Of a DNA stretch of 64,000 bases, positions 53,050 to 64,000 are shown one piece after another. The DNA comes from Actinobacteria bacterium IMCC25003 (GTDB taxonomy: Bacteria; Actinomycetota; Actinomycetes; Nanopelagicales; Nanopelagicaceae). Location of the stretch: assembly GCA_002284855.1 (NCBI GenBank), contig CP015603.1:1116001-1180000 (forward strand), given 5' to 3'. Position numbers and translations under genes: made by a program. The first letter of the stretch is position 1. The number at the start of each line of letters is the position of its first letter. Below the pieces are notes generated by a model. The model was not told the DNA's origin, ran no database searches, and saw only the letters and a list, made by a program, of their open reading frames with translations.

Positions 53050-53587
53050 AGAGGTTATTCTCCTTAATAAAGGCCGCAATTGCTGCGGGCACTGCATCAG
53101 ATCTATGTGCACGGATATCGGTTGCAGAGACTGCAATCGCATCAACGCTGGTGTTGTGTTGCCCAGGAAATTCGGGGCGATCGATAACGACGAACTCGAC
53201 CATCTTCTTCAGCTCTTCTGCGCGATGCCACTGATCGATTTTCTCGTAGGCATCGGTGCCGACGATAAGAACAATGGTGTCACCTTGGTAAAACTGCGCC
53301 ACTGCCTCGACCGTATCGATGGTGTAGCTAGGTCCTTCGCGCAAAACTTCGATGGGATTTACTTCGACATGCTTCTTGATATCCGCTGGAAGTTCATTGA
53401 CTGCTAACTGACACATAGTGCGCCGTTGCGCGCCGGTTGCATGGGGTTCGTTATCGCGTAAACGTGGCTGACCTGCTGGAAGAACTAAGAGATGATCAAC
53501 AATCTTTCGAGAGATGAGCTCATTAATGACATGGATATGACCGTTATGAATCGGGTCGAATGTCCCGCCGTAAAGCCCTACGCGCAA
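53036..53587 (-). CDS. nadD: Nicotinate-nucleotide adenylyltransferase
   Basis: 183 residues. GLYGGTFDPIHNGHIHV has the nucleotidyltransferase HxGH motif, and the late ATDIRAHRSD region has the I-S/D-x-T-x-I-R-like signature. It makes nicotinic acid adenine dinucleotide in NAD synthesis. Upstream of rsfS and the phosphatase in one operon. Confidence 0.94.
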   Translation of the reverse strand: MRVGLYGGTFDPIHNGHIHVINELISRKIVDHLLVLPAGQPRLRDNEPHATGAQRRTMCQLAVNELPADIKKHVEVNPIEVLREGPSYTIDTVEAVAQFYQGDTIVLIVGTDAYEKIDQWHRAEELKKMVEFVVIDRPEFPGQHNTSVDAIAVSATDIRAHRSDAVPAAIAAFIKENNLYASK

Positions 53588-53593
53588 TGTGTA

Positions 53594-53713
53594 CTACTTA
53601 TCGAAGCGAAGAACGATGTACAGAAGGAATGCAAAGACACCAAAGGCAATAAGTCCGAATGCATATGGTGGGATAGGAAGTTCGCGGGTTGCTTCTTCAG
53701 CGAGTCTGATCAT
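53594..53713 (-). CDS. 39-residue membrane peptide upstream of nadD
   Basis: ATG 53713 to TAG 53594. The product begins MIRLAEEATRELPIPPYAFG, has one hydrophobic segment (GLIAFGVFAFLLYIVL) and ends RFDK. A P-I-P-P-x-x-F-G-x-x-A-F pattern is, from memory, shared by small proteins at the same place before nadD in other actinobacteria. The function is unknown. Confidence 0.7.
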   Translation of the reverse strand: MIRLAEEATRELPIPPYAFGLIAFGVFAFLLYIVLRFDK

Positions 53714-53725
53714 GAGTGAAGATTA

Positions 53726-56813
<3,088 letters not shown>

Positions 56814-56817
<4 letters not shown>

Positions 56818-57956
56818 TTCTTCCCCACAGCATTGGCAGCTAATCCACGTTCAATCACAGTGGGTAGTACTGAGAGCGCGTATGCCACATCTGCCTCAGT
56901 ATTTGTAGTTCCAAATGAAAAGCGCAGTGAAGATTGAGAAACCACATCGGTAAGGCCCATCGCCATCAATACGTGGCTAGGGCGATGCACTCCTGCAGTG
57001 CAGGCAGCACCTGTAGAACATGAGACTTTCTCTGAATCCATAAGAAGTAAGAGTGAATCGCTCTGTGTTCCTGGAAAAGTGATATTTGAAATTCCGGGAA
57101 GACGTGGCGCACTTTTGCCGTTGATCACAGCATCAGGACGAGCAGCAAGAACACCTGCTTCAAAGGAATCGCGAAGGGCTGCAATTTTCTTTGCGTCATA
57201 GAGCTTTGCTTCGACAGCAGATGCAAAGGCGACGATTGATGGAGCGTTGAGTGTGCCGCTACGGATATCACGCTCTTGTCCCCCGCCATGAAGTAGCGCT
57301 GGGATTTCAACTGCGCGACGCAAGATGAGTGCACCGATACCCAATGGACCGCCAACTTTATGGCCGCTGATGGTCATGGCAAAGAGTCCGAGATCTTTAA
57401 AGGAGAGCGGCACCTTGGTAAAGCTCTGCACCGCATCGCAGTGCACGGGAATATCTCCAGCGATCTTAACGATGTCGGCAATCGGTTGAATAACTCCAGT
57501 TTCATTATTGCTATGCATCACTGAAATGAGTGCAAGCTCTGAACCGCGTTCAGCAACGGTCTTCTTTACAAAATCAAGATCAATCACGCCATCGGTGTTA
57601 ACGGGAATCTGAATTAATTCAGCGCCTTCATGCTCGGCCAACCATTGTGCCGGATCAAGAACTGCGTGGTGCTCGATGCTGGAGACGAGGATGACTTTCT
57701 TATCGGAGTGCCAGAACAAACCTTTGATGGCAGCGTTATCGGCTTCTGTTCCAGAACCGGTGAAGATGACTTCGCTCGCTAAACATCCAACTGCCTGTGC
57801 AATCTTTTCGCGGGCATCTTCCACATCTTTACGAGTGGAACGACCTTCGGTATGAAGTGAAGATGGGTTACCGAGTTTGCGAAGAGCTGAATTCATCGCA
57901 TCGATGGCAACATCGAACATCGGCGTAGTAGCCGCATGGTCGAGATAGACGCTCAT
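56814..57956 (-). CDS. Cysteine desulfurase (NifS/IscS-like)
   Basis: 380 residues. YLDHAATTPM at the start, ISGHKVGGPLGIGAL with the PLP Lys, and SCSTGAACTAG with the catalytic Cys loop. It supplies persulfide sulfur; pairing with mnmA in one operon suggests it serves tRNA thiolation and perhaps Fe-S clusters. Confidence 0.95.
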
Positions 57957-57986
57957 TGGAGCAGTCTAGTTCGTGCATCGGAAAAC

Positions 57987-58937
57987 TTACTTTCGGGCGG
58001 ATACGCCTTCGGTTGCCTTCGGCAGCACGTTGAAGAGGTCGCCCACGACGCCGAAATCAGCGATATCGAAGAGTGGCGCTTCTGGATCCTTATTGACCAC
58101 AACGATTGTCTTTGAAGTCTGCATACCTGCGCGGTGTTGGATAGCTCCAGAGATTCCGCATGCAACATAGAGCTGCGGGCTTACAGTCTTGCCGGTCTGA
58201 CCGACTTGATGTGAATGTGGGTACCAACCAGCATCAGTAGCAGCGCGTGATGCACCGACTGCAGCACCCAGAGAATCTGCGAATGCTTCAACAGGTGCGA
58301 AGTTTCCATCGGTGCCACGTCCACCTGAAACAACAATATTTGCCTCAGTCAATTCTGGACGACCGCCCTTCACAGGAGGTTGAGAAGAAGAGATTGTCGC
58401 CTTCTTTGCTTCTGCGCTAATTGCAGCTGTTGCATTTTCAATGGCAGGAGTTGATGTAGAGAAATCTGCTTCAACGCTATTAGGGCGAACTGTGATGACA
58501 GCAACGCCATGAGAAACCTTTGAGTGAACTGTTGTAGATCCACCAAAGACAAGCTGGGTTGCTGTTGCATCAGCTGCAACATCGACTGCATCGGTGATAA
58601 TTCCGGATTCAGTCAGCACGGCAACGCGAGCAGCAACTTCTTTACCGAACGCGTGAGATGCAATCAGAACTGCTGTAGGTGACTTTTCCTTCACGAGCGC
58701 TGCAAGTGCATCGGCAGAAGCTGCAACTCCGTGTGAAGCGAAATCATCAGATTCGATAATAAGAACGCTAGCGATGGGGCCCTGGTTAACCGTTGCAGCG
58801 AGTGCTGCGCCCTTACCTGAGCCGGCAAGAACTACTGCAGTCACTGAACCAATACGCGCACCTGCTGTAGCAAGTTCTGCAGTGGTCTTAGTCGCCTTAT
58901 CGCCTGAAAAATCAGCGAGAATCAATACCTTGCTCAT
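57987..58937 (-). CDS. etfA: Electron transfer flavoprotein alpha subunit
   Basis: 316 residues. The C-terminal FAD domain is complete: [20 protein letters not shown] (part: [10 protein letters not shown]), [26 protein letters not shown] and [16 protein letters not shown]. The N-terminal part has [13 protein letters not shown]. It takes electrons from dehydrogenases to the quinone pool. Overlaps etfB by 4 bp. Confidence 0.95.
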   Translation of the reverse strand: MSKVLILADFSGDKATKTTAELATAGARIGSVTAVVLAGSGKGAALAATVNQGPIASVLIIESDDFASHGVAASADALAALVKEKSPTAVLIASHAFGKEVAARVAVLTESGIITDAVDVAADATATQLVFGGSTTVHSKVSHGVAVITVRPNSVEADFSTSTPAIENATAAISAEAKKATISSSQPPVKGGRPELTEANIVVSGGRGTDGNFAPVEAFADSLGAAVGASRAATDAGWYPHSHQVGQTGKTVSPQLYVACGISGAIQHRAGMQTSKTIVVVNKDPEAPLFDIADFGVVGDLFNVLPKATEGVSARK

Positions 58938-59716
58938 ATCAACTTCTTCTCTGCTAGGAAGTTCACGAGCGCTTCTCCGCCGTTTCCTTCATCGGTAACT
59001 TTGACACCTGCAGCGCGAGCAGGACGAGGTGTTGCATCGTTGACTTGTGACCATGCGCTCTGCGCTGATGCGCCAACCGCTGCTAAATCTTTCTGCTCAA
59101 TGGTCTTCTTCTTCGCAGCCATGATTCCTTTAAAGGATGGATAGCGTGGTTCGTTAATCTTTTCGACAACGCTGATGACTGCAGGAAATGCAGCTGAGAT
59201 TTCATCGACGCCAGCTTCTGTGACGCGAGTAATCGAAACTTTTCCAGCAGGATCAACAGTGACCTTGGATGCAAATGTCAGTTGTGCCCAGCCAAGGCGA
59301 GCGCTGATCATCGCTGGTACAACGCTCATTCGCGCATCGGTTGATTCGGTGCCACAGATAACGAGGTCATAACCACCATCTGCAATCACCTTTGCAAGAA
59401 CTGCAGATGTTGCAAGTGCATCAGATCCTGCGAGCGCGCTATCGCTTACCAAGATTGCATCGTTTGCCCCCATAGAGAGCGCTTTGCGCACAGCTTCTGT
59501 TGCGCGTTCTGGTCCCATCGAGATAACAGTGACTGTATGTGCTCCACCTTCTTCATTGCCGCCATGTGCTTCGGCGATACGAAGGGCTTCTTCAACGGCA
59601 TATTCATCGAGATCATTGAGAACTGCATCAACGTTCTCGCGATCGAGAACTCCATTGACCATCTTCTTCTCTGCCCATGAATCGGGAACTTGCTTTACGC
59701 ACACTGCTATCTTCAT
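58934..59716 (-). CDS. etfB: Electron transfer flavoprotein beta subunit
   Basis: 260 residues. [13 protein letters not shown] at the start, [16 protein letters not shown] and the recognition loop region are typical; AMP is bound here. It forms the heterodimer with EtfA. First gene of etfBA; a near-perfect palindrome lies 10 bp before its ATG. Confidence 0.95.
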   Translation of the reverse strand: MKIAVCVKQVPDSWAEKKMVNGVLDRENVDAVLNDLDEYAVEEALRIAEAHGGNEEGGAHTVTVISMGPERATEAVRKALSMGANDAILVSDSALAGSDALATSAVLAKVIADGGYDLVICGTESTDARMSVVPAMISARLGWAQLTFASKVTVDPAGKVSITRVTEAGVDEISAAFPAVISVVEKINEPRYPSFKGIMAAKKKTIEQKDLAAVGASAQSAWSQVNDATPRPARAAGVKVTDEGNGGEALVNFLAEKKLI

Positions 59717-59725
59717 GTGCCCTAT

Positions 59726-59741
59726 GTTACTGACCAGTAAC
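59726..59741. promoter_or_regulatory. Palindrome before etfB, candidate operator
   Basis: GTTACTG-AC-CAGTAAC is a perfect 7-bp inverted repeat with a 2-bp centre, 10-25 bp upstream of the etfB ATG. Such 14-16 bp palindromes with TTACTNNNCAGTAA-like arms are typical of TetR-family operators. No regulator gene lies next to it. Confidence 0.5.
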
Positions 59742-59855
59742 GACTTTGGAAAGGCGAAATAGGCGTAAAAGTCTCAACCAATACTTCATCTTCTATTCAG
59801 AGACACGTAACCTCTCGGCGAATTCTCAGTCGGCTTACCCCTTCACTCTTCCCAC

Positions 59856-61007
59856 ATGCTCGAAGTGACACCTAGCGAGAAGCTGCGTATCGCAGTGGTG
59901 ACTGAGGCATTTCTGCCTCAAGTAAATGGTGTTACCAACTCCGTTCTGCGCCTTCTTGAATATTGCAAGACGCAAGGACATGAGGTCTTGATCATCGCAC
60001 CTGAAAGTGAAGGCGCCCCAACTCGCTACCTTGATTACAAGATTAAGCACGTTCCTAGCATTGCGATGAAGAAGCTCATCCCAATGGGGGTCCCCAAGAA
60101 ATATTTGGAGCCTCTACTTGAAGGGTTCTCCCCCGATGTTATTCATCTTGCATCCCCAATCTTCCTTGGACATTACGTTGCGCGTATTGCAAAGAAGATG
60201 GGAATTCCAACGGTCTCCGTCTATCAAACCGATATTGCAGGATTCGCTCGTCACTACGGCCTCACTATCGCCCATTCGACTTTGAAGAAGTGGGTCTCAC
60301 GAATTCACCAAGCATCTGACATCACGTTGGCGCCCTCTAAGTGGGCGTGCCGTGATCTTGAAGTAAATGGTGTGAAGAATGTTCGCTTATGGAAGCGCGG
60401 TGTAGATCTCGTGAACTTCGCGCCTACTCGGCGCGACGAATCATTGCGTGCCAACATCAAGGGCAAGAGCGAGAAACTCATCGTGGGCTATGTCGGCCGC
60501 CTGGCAAACGAGAAGCGACTTAATGATCTAGCAATCTTGGATGAACACGATGACATTCAATTAGTCATTGTTGGCGATGGGCCTGCAGCACCACGCTTTA
60601 AAAAAGAACTTCCTAATGCGCGTTTTGTTGGATATCAATCAGGAACAGAACTTGCTCGGTATGTAGCTTCCTTCGATATCTTCGTGCACACCGGAAAACA
60701 CGAAACTTTCTGCCAAGGTATTCAAGAAGCGCTTGCATCAGGAGTTCCGGTCATTGGGCCTGATACCGGCGGCCCTGTGGATCTCATCGACCACGGCGTC
60801 ACAGGGCTACTTATTGATACTGCCGATTCCCATCAATTGCTGGAAGCTGTTGAGACTCTTCGTTCGCATTCATCCTTCGATTTGATGCAGATTGCTGCAC
60901 GCAAAGCAGTGGAGCACCGCACCTGGGATTACATCAACGCTCAACTCATTGATCATTACAGAGATGCCATTTACGAAGTTTCCAAAAAGCGAGGAATGGT
61001 TGCATGA
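59856..61007 (+). CDS. GT4 glycosyltransferase (alpha-mannosyltransferase-like)
   Basis: 383 residues, GT-B fold. VTEAFLPQVNGVTNSV is the acceptor N-domain, VGYVGRLANEKR starts the donor domain, and HETFCQGIQEALASGVPVIG carries the E-x7-E motif. The look is of actinobacterial GDP-mannose-dependent mannosyltransferases (PimB'/MgtA-like). ATG 59856 is used. It overlaps the next gene by 4 bp. Confidence 0.85.
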   Translation: MLEVTPSEKLRIAVVTEAFLPQVNGVTNSVLRLLEYCKTQGHEVLIIAPESEGAPTRYLDYKIKHVPSIAMKKLIPMGVPKKYLEPLLEGFSPDVIHLASPIFLGHYVARIAKKMGIPTVSVYQTDIAGFARHYGLTIAHSTLKKWVSRIHQASDITLAPSKWACRDLEVNGVKNVRLWKRGVDLVNFAPTRRDESLRANIKGKSEKLIVGYVGRLANEKRLNDLAILDEHDDIQLVIVGDGPAAPRFKKELPNARFVGYQSGTELARYVASFDIFVHTGKHETFCQGIQEALASGVPVIGPDTGGPVDLIDHGVTGLLIDTADSHQLLEAVETLRSHSSFDLMQIAARKAVEHRTWDYINAQLIDHYRDAIYEVSKKRGMVA

Positions 61008-62131
61008 AAATTATTCATATCGCCAACTTCTACGGCCCTAAATCAGGTGGAATAAAGACCACGCTTCATAACTTGGGGACTGAATACGGAAAAATTGGCC
61101 ATGAATTTATCTACGTGGTGCCAGGCAAGAAATTCTCACGAGAAAAGACCGCGCACGGTGGCTGCATCACTCTCCCATCGTGGGTCATTCCCTTCAGCGG
61201 TGGCTATCGAGTTATCCGCTCGACGCGCCAAGTGAAGACAATCTTGCACTCACTTAAACCTGATCGCCTTGAGGTCTCAGATCGATTCACGCTCTCGTGC
61301 CTTGGTAATTGGGCGCAGCGCCGCGGAATTCCAGCGATTGTCTTTAGCCACGAAACTCTGCGTGGACTTGTGAAGAATTACTTTGGTCTTCCATTGAAGT
61401 CATTTGTGGGATGGCATAACTCACGACTTGCGAGAAAATTTGATTATGTAGTCACAACAACAAATTTTGCTGCTGCTGAGTTTGATGAGATTGGAACTTC
61501 CAATGTGGTGCGCGTTCCACTCGGAGTGGACCTTGAGACTTTTTCTCCTGCACATCGCAATGAAGAGCTCCGTACCAAGATGATTAAGGGAGGCGATGTT
61601 CTTCTCGTGCACTGCGGTCGACTCTCTCCTGAAAAGAAACCAGAGCGTTCACTCCAAGTATTGCGTGAACTTTTAGATCGTGGCATCAACGCACGACTTG
61701 TCTACATAGGTACCGGTCCACTGCATAAAAAGTTATATGACTCTTCTCGTGACATACCTGTAACTTTCTGGGGATACGTTGCCAATAAGAATCTACTCGC
61801 TCAGATGATTGCCTCGGCAGATGTATCACTTGCTCCAGGGCCCATCGAAACTTTCTGCCTTGCAGCTCTTGAGTCACTTGCCAGTGGAACGCCGGTCGTC
61901 GCATCAGAGACGAGCGCTGTTGGAGAGTTCCTCAGCCAAGAGAATGGCGACTTCGTCGGACTCACTGCGGCAAATAATGGAGCTGCCTTTGCCGATGCGG
62001 TGGAAATCATTCTGGATGAGATCCGTGAAGATACAAGCCTCTCTGATCGCTGCAGAATTCAAGCTGAACGATTCCCTTGGTCACAGACAATCCATCGTTT
62101 AGAAAATATTGACTCGGTAACGGCGGCATAA
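61004..62131 (+). CDS. GT4 glycosyltransferase
   Basis: 375 residues, GT-B fold, second copy of the family: IANFYGPKSGGIKTTLHN in the N-domain and LVHCGRLSPEKKPERS and PIETFCLAALESLASGTPVV in the C-domain. Divergent from its neighbour in sequence, so it likely transfers a different sugar or to a different acceptor in a glycolipid or glycan. Confidence 0.85.
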   Translation: MKIIHIANFYGPKSGGIKTTLHNLGTEYGKIGHEFIYVVPGKKFSREKTAHGGCITLPSWVIPFSGGYRVIRSTRQVKTILHSLKPDRLEVSDRFTLSCLGNWAQRRGIPAIVFSHETLRGLVKNYFGLPLKSFVGWHNSRLARKFDYVVTTTNFAAAEFDEIGTSNVVRVPLGVDLETFSPAHRNEELRTKMIKGGDVLLVHCGRLSPEKKPERSLQVLRELLDRGINARLVYIGTGPLHKKLYDSSRDIPVTFWGYVANKNLLAQMIASADVSLAPGPIETFCLAALESLASGTPVVASETSAVGEFLSQENGDFVGLTAANNGAAFADAVEIILDEIREDTSLSDRCRIQAERFPWSQTIHRLENIDSVTAA

Positions 62132-62132
62132 G

Positions 62133-62981
62133 GTGAATGAGCCTCTGAGATTCGCAATTATTGGCGATAGCGCAGCCTCAGGGGTTGGCGATTCAGATTC
62201 ACTCGGAAATTACTTTGGCTGGGGTTATCACCTCGCACAAGCATTCACCGAGCCTCTGATCTATATCAATGCATCACGTCCAGGCGCACAATCCAAAGAA
62301 GTTCTTCACGAGCAACTTCCAAAGATCTCGATTCACAACCCAGAACTTGTGGCAGTTATCGTGGGTGGAAACGATTTACTGCGCAATGGTTTCTCCCCAC
62401 AAGTATTTGAAGATAATCTCAATGAAACTTTGGCTCTCATTGAAATGATGGGTGCGACTTCGATGCTCCTGGAGTTGCATGATCCAACACGGATAGTGCC
62501 TATGCCGCGATTAGTGGCACGCGTATGTCGCAGGCGAGTAAATGCCGTCAATCGCAGTACTCGAAAATTGGCTCGCCGATATAGCTCTGTACTTCTGGAG
62601 ACGCGATCTCTTGATGGAATTTACCAGCGCGAAAAATGGCACGTGGATCGGATGCACCCAAGCAAATTGGGTCATCAATTTATAGCTGATAACTTCGCGC
62701 ATCTTTTGCGTAAGCGCGGATTTGAAATTGGGAATGTGCAGTTCTCTGCTTCAAATAATAGGAGTCGCAAAGATTCAATTATCTGGATGCTCAAGAACGG
62801 AACCCCTTGGTTCCTCAAGCGCAGCCTTGATCTACTCCCTGCGATTCTTTTTCTTTCAATAACAGAACTCATTCATATCGCACGTTACGGCCGTGATTCT
62901 GAAAGTGCGGAAGTCTTCTTCCCTGAGTTCGCTCCGCAACAGATGTCACATAAACACCTACAAAAAGAACGGGTTTCTTAA
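62133..62981 (+). CDS. SGNH/GDSL hydrolase
   Basis: 282 residues. IIGDSAASGVGD is block I with the nucleophile Ser, VIVGGNDLLRNG is block III and HVDRMHPSKLGH block V (Asp and His). It deacylates or deacetylates a lipid or sugar. GTG 62133 lies one base after the previous stop. A C-terminal hydrophobic stretch follows (DLLPAILFLSITELI). Confidence 0.82.
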   Translation: MNEPLRFAIIGDSAASGVGDSDSLGNYFGWGYHLAQAFTEPLIYINASRPGAQSKEVLHEQLPKISIHNPELVAVIVGGNDLLRNGFSPQVFEDNLNETLALIEMMGATSMLLELHDPTRIVPMPRLVARVCRRRVNAVNRSTRKLARRYSSVLLETRSLDGIYQREKWHVDRMHPSKLGHQFIADNFAHLLRKRGFEIGNVQFSASNNRSRKDSIIWMLKNGTPWFLKRSLDLLPAILFLSITELIHIARYGRDSESAEVFFPEFAPQQMSHKHLQKERVS

Positions 62982-63015
62982 TGCATACGAAACAATTCAC
63001 GGGCAAGATAGGCCA

Positions 63016-64000
63016 GTGCTACCAGCAGACCCCCGAATTCTCGGTTCCGCCCTCACAGACGGTGGATGCAACTTTGCGCTCTGGACCAACGCTGCAACTG
63101 CTGTCGAGCTCTGTCTCTTTAATGAAGTCAATGGCAAGTTGGTTGAAACCCGTTTTGCGCTCTCACACCGAAATGGGCCGATCTGGCACGGCTACCTTGC
63201 CGGGGTTCGTGCCGGTCAACGCTATGGCTATCGCGTCTATGGCACATGGGCTCCCGAACACGGTTCGCGTTTTAACGCCTCAAAATTATTAATAGATCCC
63301 TACGCGCATAAGCTCGACGGATCTGTGCAATACGTTCCTCAAATTTATGGACACGTGAGCGAAGATGGAACCGGCGAGGGTGACACCTCAATTCGTGATG
63401 ATCGAGATAGCGCAGGGTTTGTTCCGTATTCGGTAGTCACCGATTACCGCGCTCGCGATATAAATCGTCCTATCTATTCATGGACCCAAGAAGTTATCTA
63501 CGAAGCACATGTGCAGGGGCTGACTGCGAAGAATCCAGAAATTCCTGCAGAAGAACGTGGCACCTATAAAGCTCTTGGCCATCCCAGCACGATTGCACAC
63601 CTTAAACATCTCGGTGTGACCGCTCTCGAACTTCTGCCCATCCATTCGTATGCAACCGAACCAGGAATCTGGGAACGCGGCCGCAAAAACCACTGGGGCT
63701 ACAACGCCATCGCATTTTCAGCACCACACGGTGAATATGCTGCAACCGATGATCCCGTTGCAGAATTGCAGTGGGCCATTGATCAACTACATAACGAAGG
63801 AATCGAAGTTTTTCTTGATGTTGTTTATAACCACACTGCCGAAGGTGGAGTGGGTGGACCAACGCTGAGCTTTAAAGGTATTGATAACAACGCCTGGTAT
63901 CGCCACGACAGCAATGGTAATTACGTCGATGTCACAGGGTGCGGAAATACCATTGCGGCATCGCGTCCCCACGGAGTGCGCCACATTATTGATTCGCTGC
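63016..64000 (+). CDS. glgX: Glycogen debranching enzyme GlgX, N-terminal part (runs off the right edge)
   Basis: About 328 residues visible. An N-terminal CBM48-like domain (NFALWTNAATAVELCLF and GYRVYGTW), then GH13 segments EAHVQGLT, LELLPIHSY, HWGYNAIAF and DVVYNHTAEGG. It removes alpha-1,6 branches of glycogen. The GTG at 63016 is the start used. An ATG at 62981 overlaps the previous stop as TAATG but is in another frame and stops at 63292. Confidence 0.85.
   Translation, partial: MLPADPRILGSALTDGGCNFALWTNAATAVELCLFNEVNGKLVETRFALSHRNGPIWHGYLAGVRAGQRYGYRVYGTWAPEHGSRFNASKLLIDPYAHKLDGSVQYVPQIYGHVSEDGTGEGDTSIRDDRDSAGFVPYSVVTDYRARDINRPIYSWTQEVIYEAHVQGLTAKNPEIPAEERGTYKALGHPSTIAHLKHLGVTALELLPIHSYATEPGIWERGRKNHWGYNAIAFSAPHGEYAATDDPVAELQWAIDQLHNEGIEVFLDVVYNHTAEGGVGGPTLSFKGIDNNAWYRHDSNGNYVDVTGCGNTIAASRPHGVRHIIDSL

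Noticed and set aside
62981-63292. 103-residue ORF starting with TAATG
   Set aside because: Its frame does not match any family; the real GlgX frame runs through the same bases in another frame.

Overview
The window looks like a chromosomal segment of a streamlined, moderate-GC (just under half G+C by eye) actinobacterium, most plausibly a freshwater acI/Nanopelagicales-type (Planktophila-like) organism. The grounds are: actinobacterial gene orders (FAH-gltX with adjacent tRNA-Gln/tRNA-Glu; corC-ybeY-phoH-rsmE-dnaJ-hrcA-hemW-lepA; holA-comEC-comEA-leuS; gpm-rsfS-nadD; ligA-mnmA-nifS-etfA-etfB), very short intergenic gaps, many 1-14 nt gene overlaps and many shortened proteins. This placement is inferred from gene content; no rRNA is present. 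I see no insertion sequence, prophage or CRISPR array.

Layout. 1-3500: nitrogen/amine metabolism (start of a glutamine synthetase-family gene, APC permease, class II glutamine amidotransferase, Gfo/Idh/MocA oxidoreductase). 3545-3835: an odd tRNA gene, a partial copy of its 5' half, and two terminators. 3854-9763: accessory block with a PH-like protein, a membrane-anchored HIRAN protein and a two-gene type III-like restriction-modification system (mod-res). 9865-14381: small membrane, zinc-ribbon and lipoprotein genes, a 36-codon peptide gene with a near-perfect Shine-Dalgarno, then PsiE-like, UbiA, MutM and DUF2256. 14514-17776: an extracytoplasmic redox/heme island (secreted protein, Tat-type Rieske protein, DCC protein, secreted cytochrome-b5-domain protein, SOUL protein). 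17813-24766: DUF4345, hydrolase, DUF305, an ABC permease with a secreted peptidase-ABC ATPase fusion, and a secreted copper monooxygenase.

24783-34482: catabolic genes for small nitrogen and carbon compounds (ureohydrolase, PLP decarboxylase, esterase, FAH hydrolase, glycerate kinase, second APC permease, formamidase/acetamidase, FAD-linked 2-hydroxyacid dehydrogenase). 34512-59716: a long, almost wholly minus-strand housekeeping region: translation, RNA maturation, heat shock under a CIRCE operator, competence DNA uptake, NAD synthesis, DNA ligase, tRNA thiolation and the electron-transfer flavoprotein. 59856-64000 (plus strand): two GT4 glycosyltransferases, an SGNH hydrolase and the start of a glycogen-debranching enzyme.

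What most deserves a second look: two genes (UbiA and ComEC) whose only well-placed start is an ATC codon overlapping the upstream stop as TAATC, where other genes here use TAATG; the odd tRNA with its partial copy; leuS starting one base after a tRNA-Ala; a shortened HrcA with a retained CIRCE; the peptidase-ABC fusion; and the 36-residue peptide. Predictions rest on reading the sequence and family knowledge; no database search was run.
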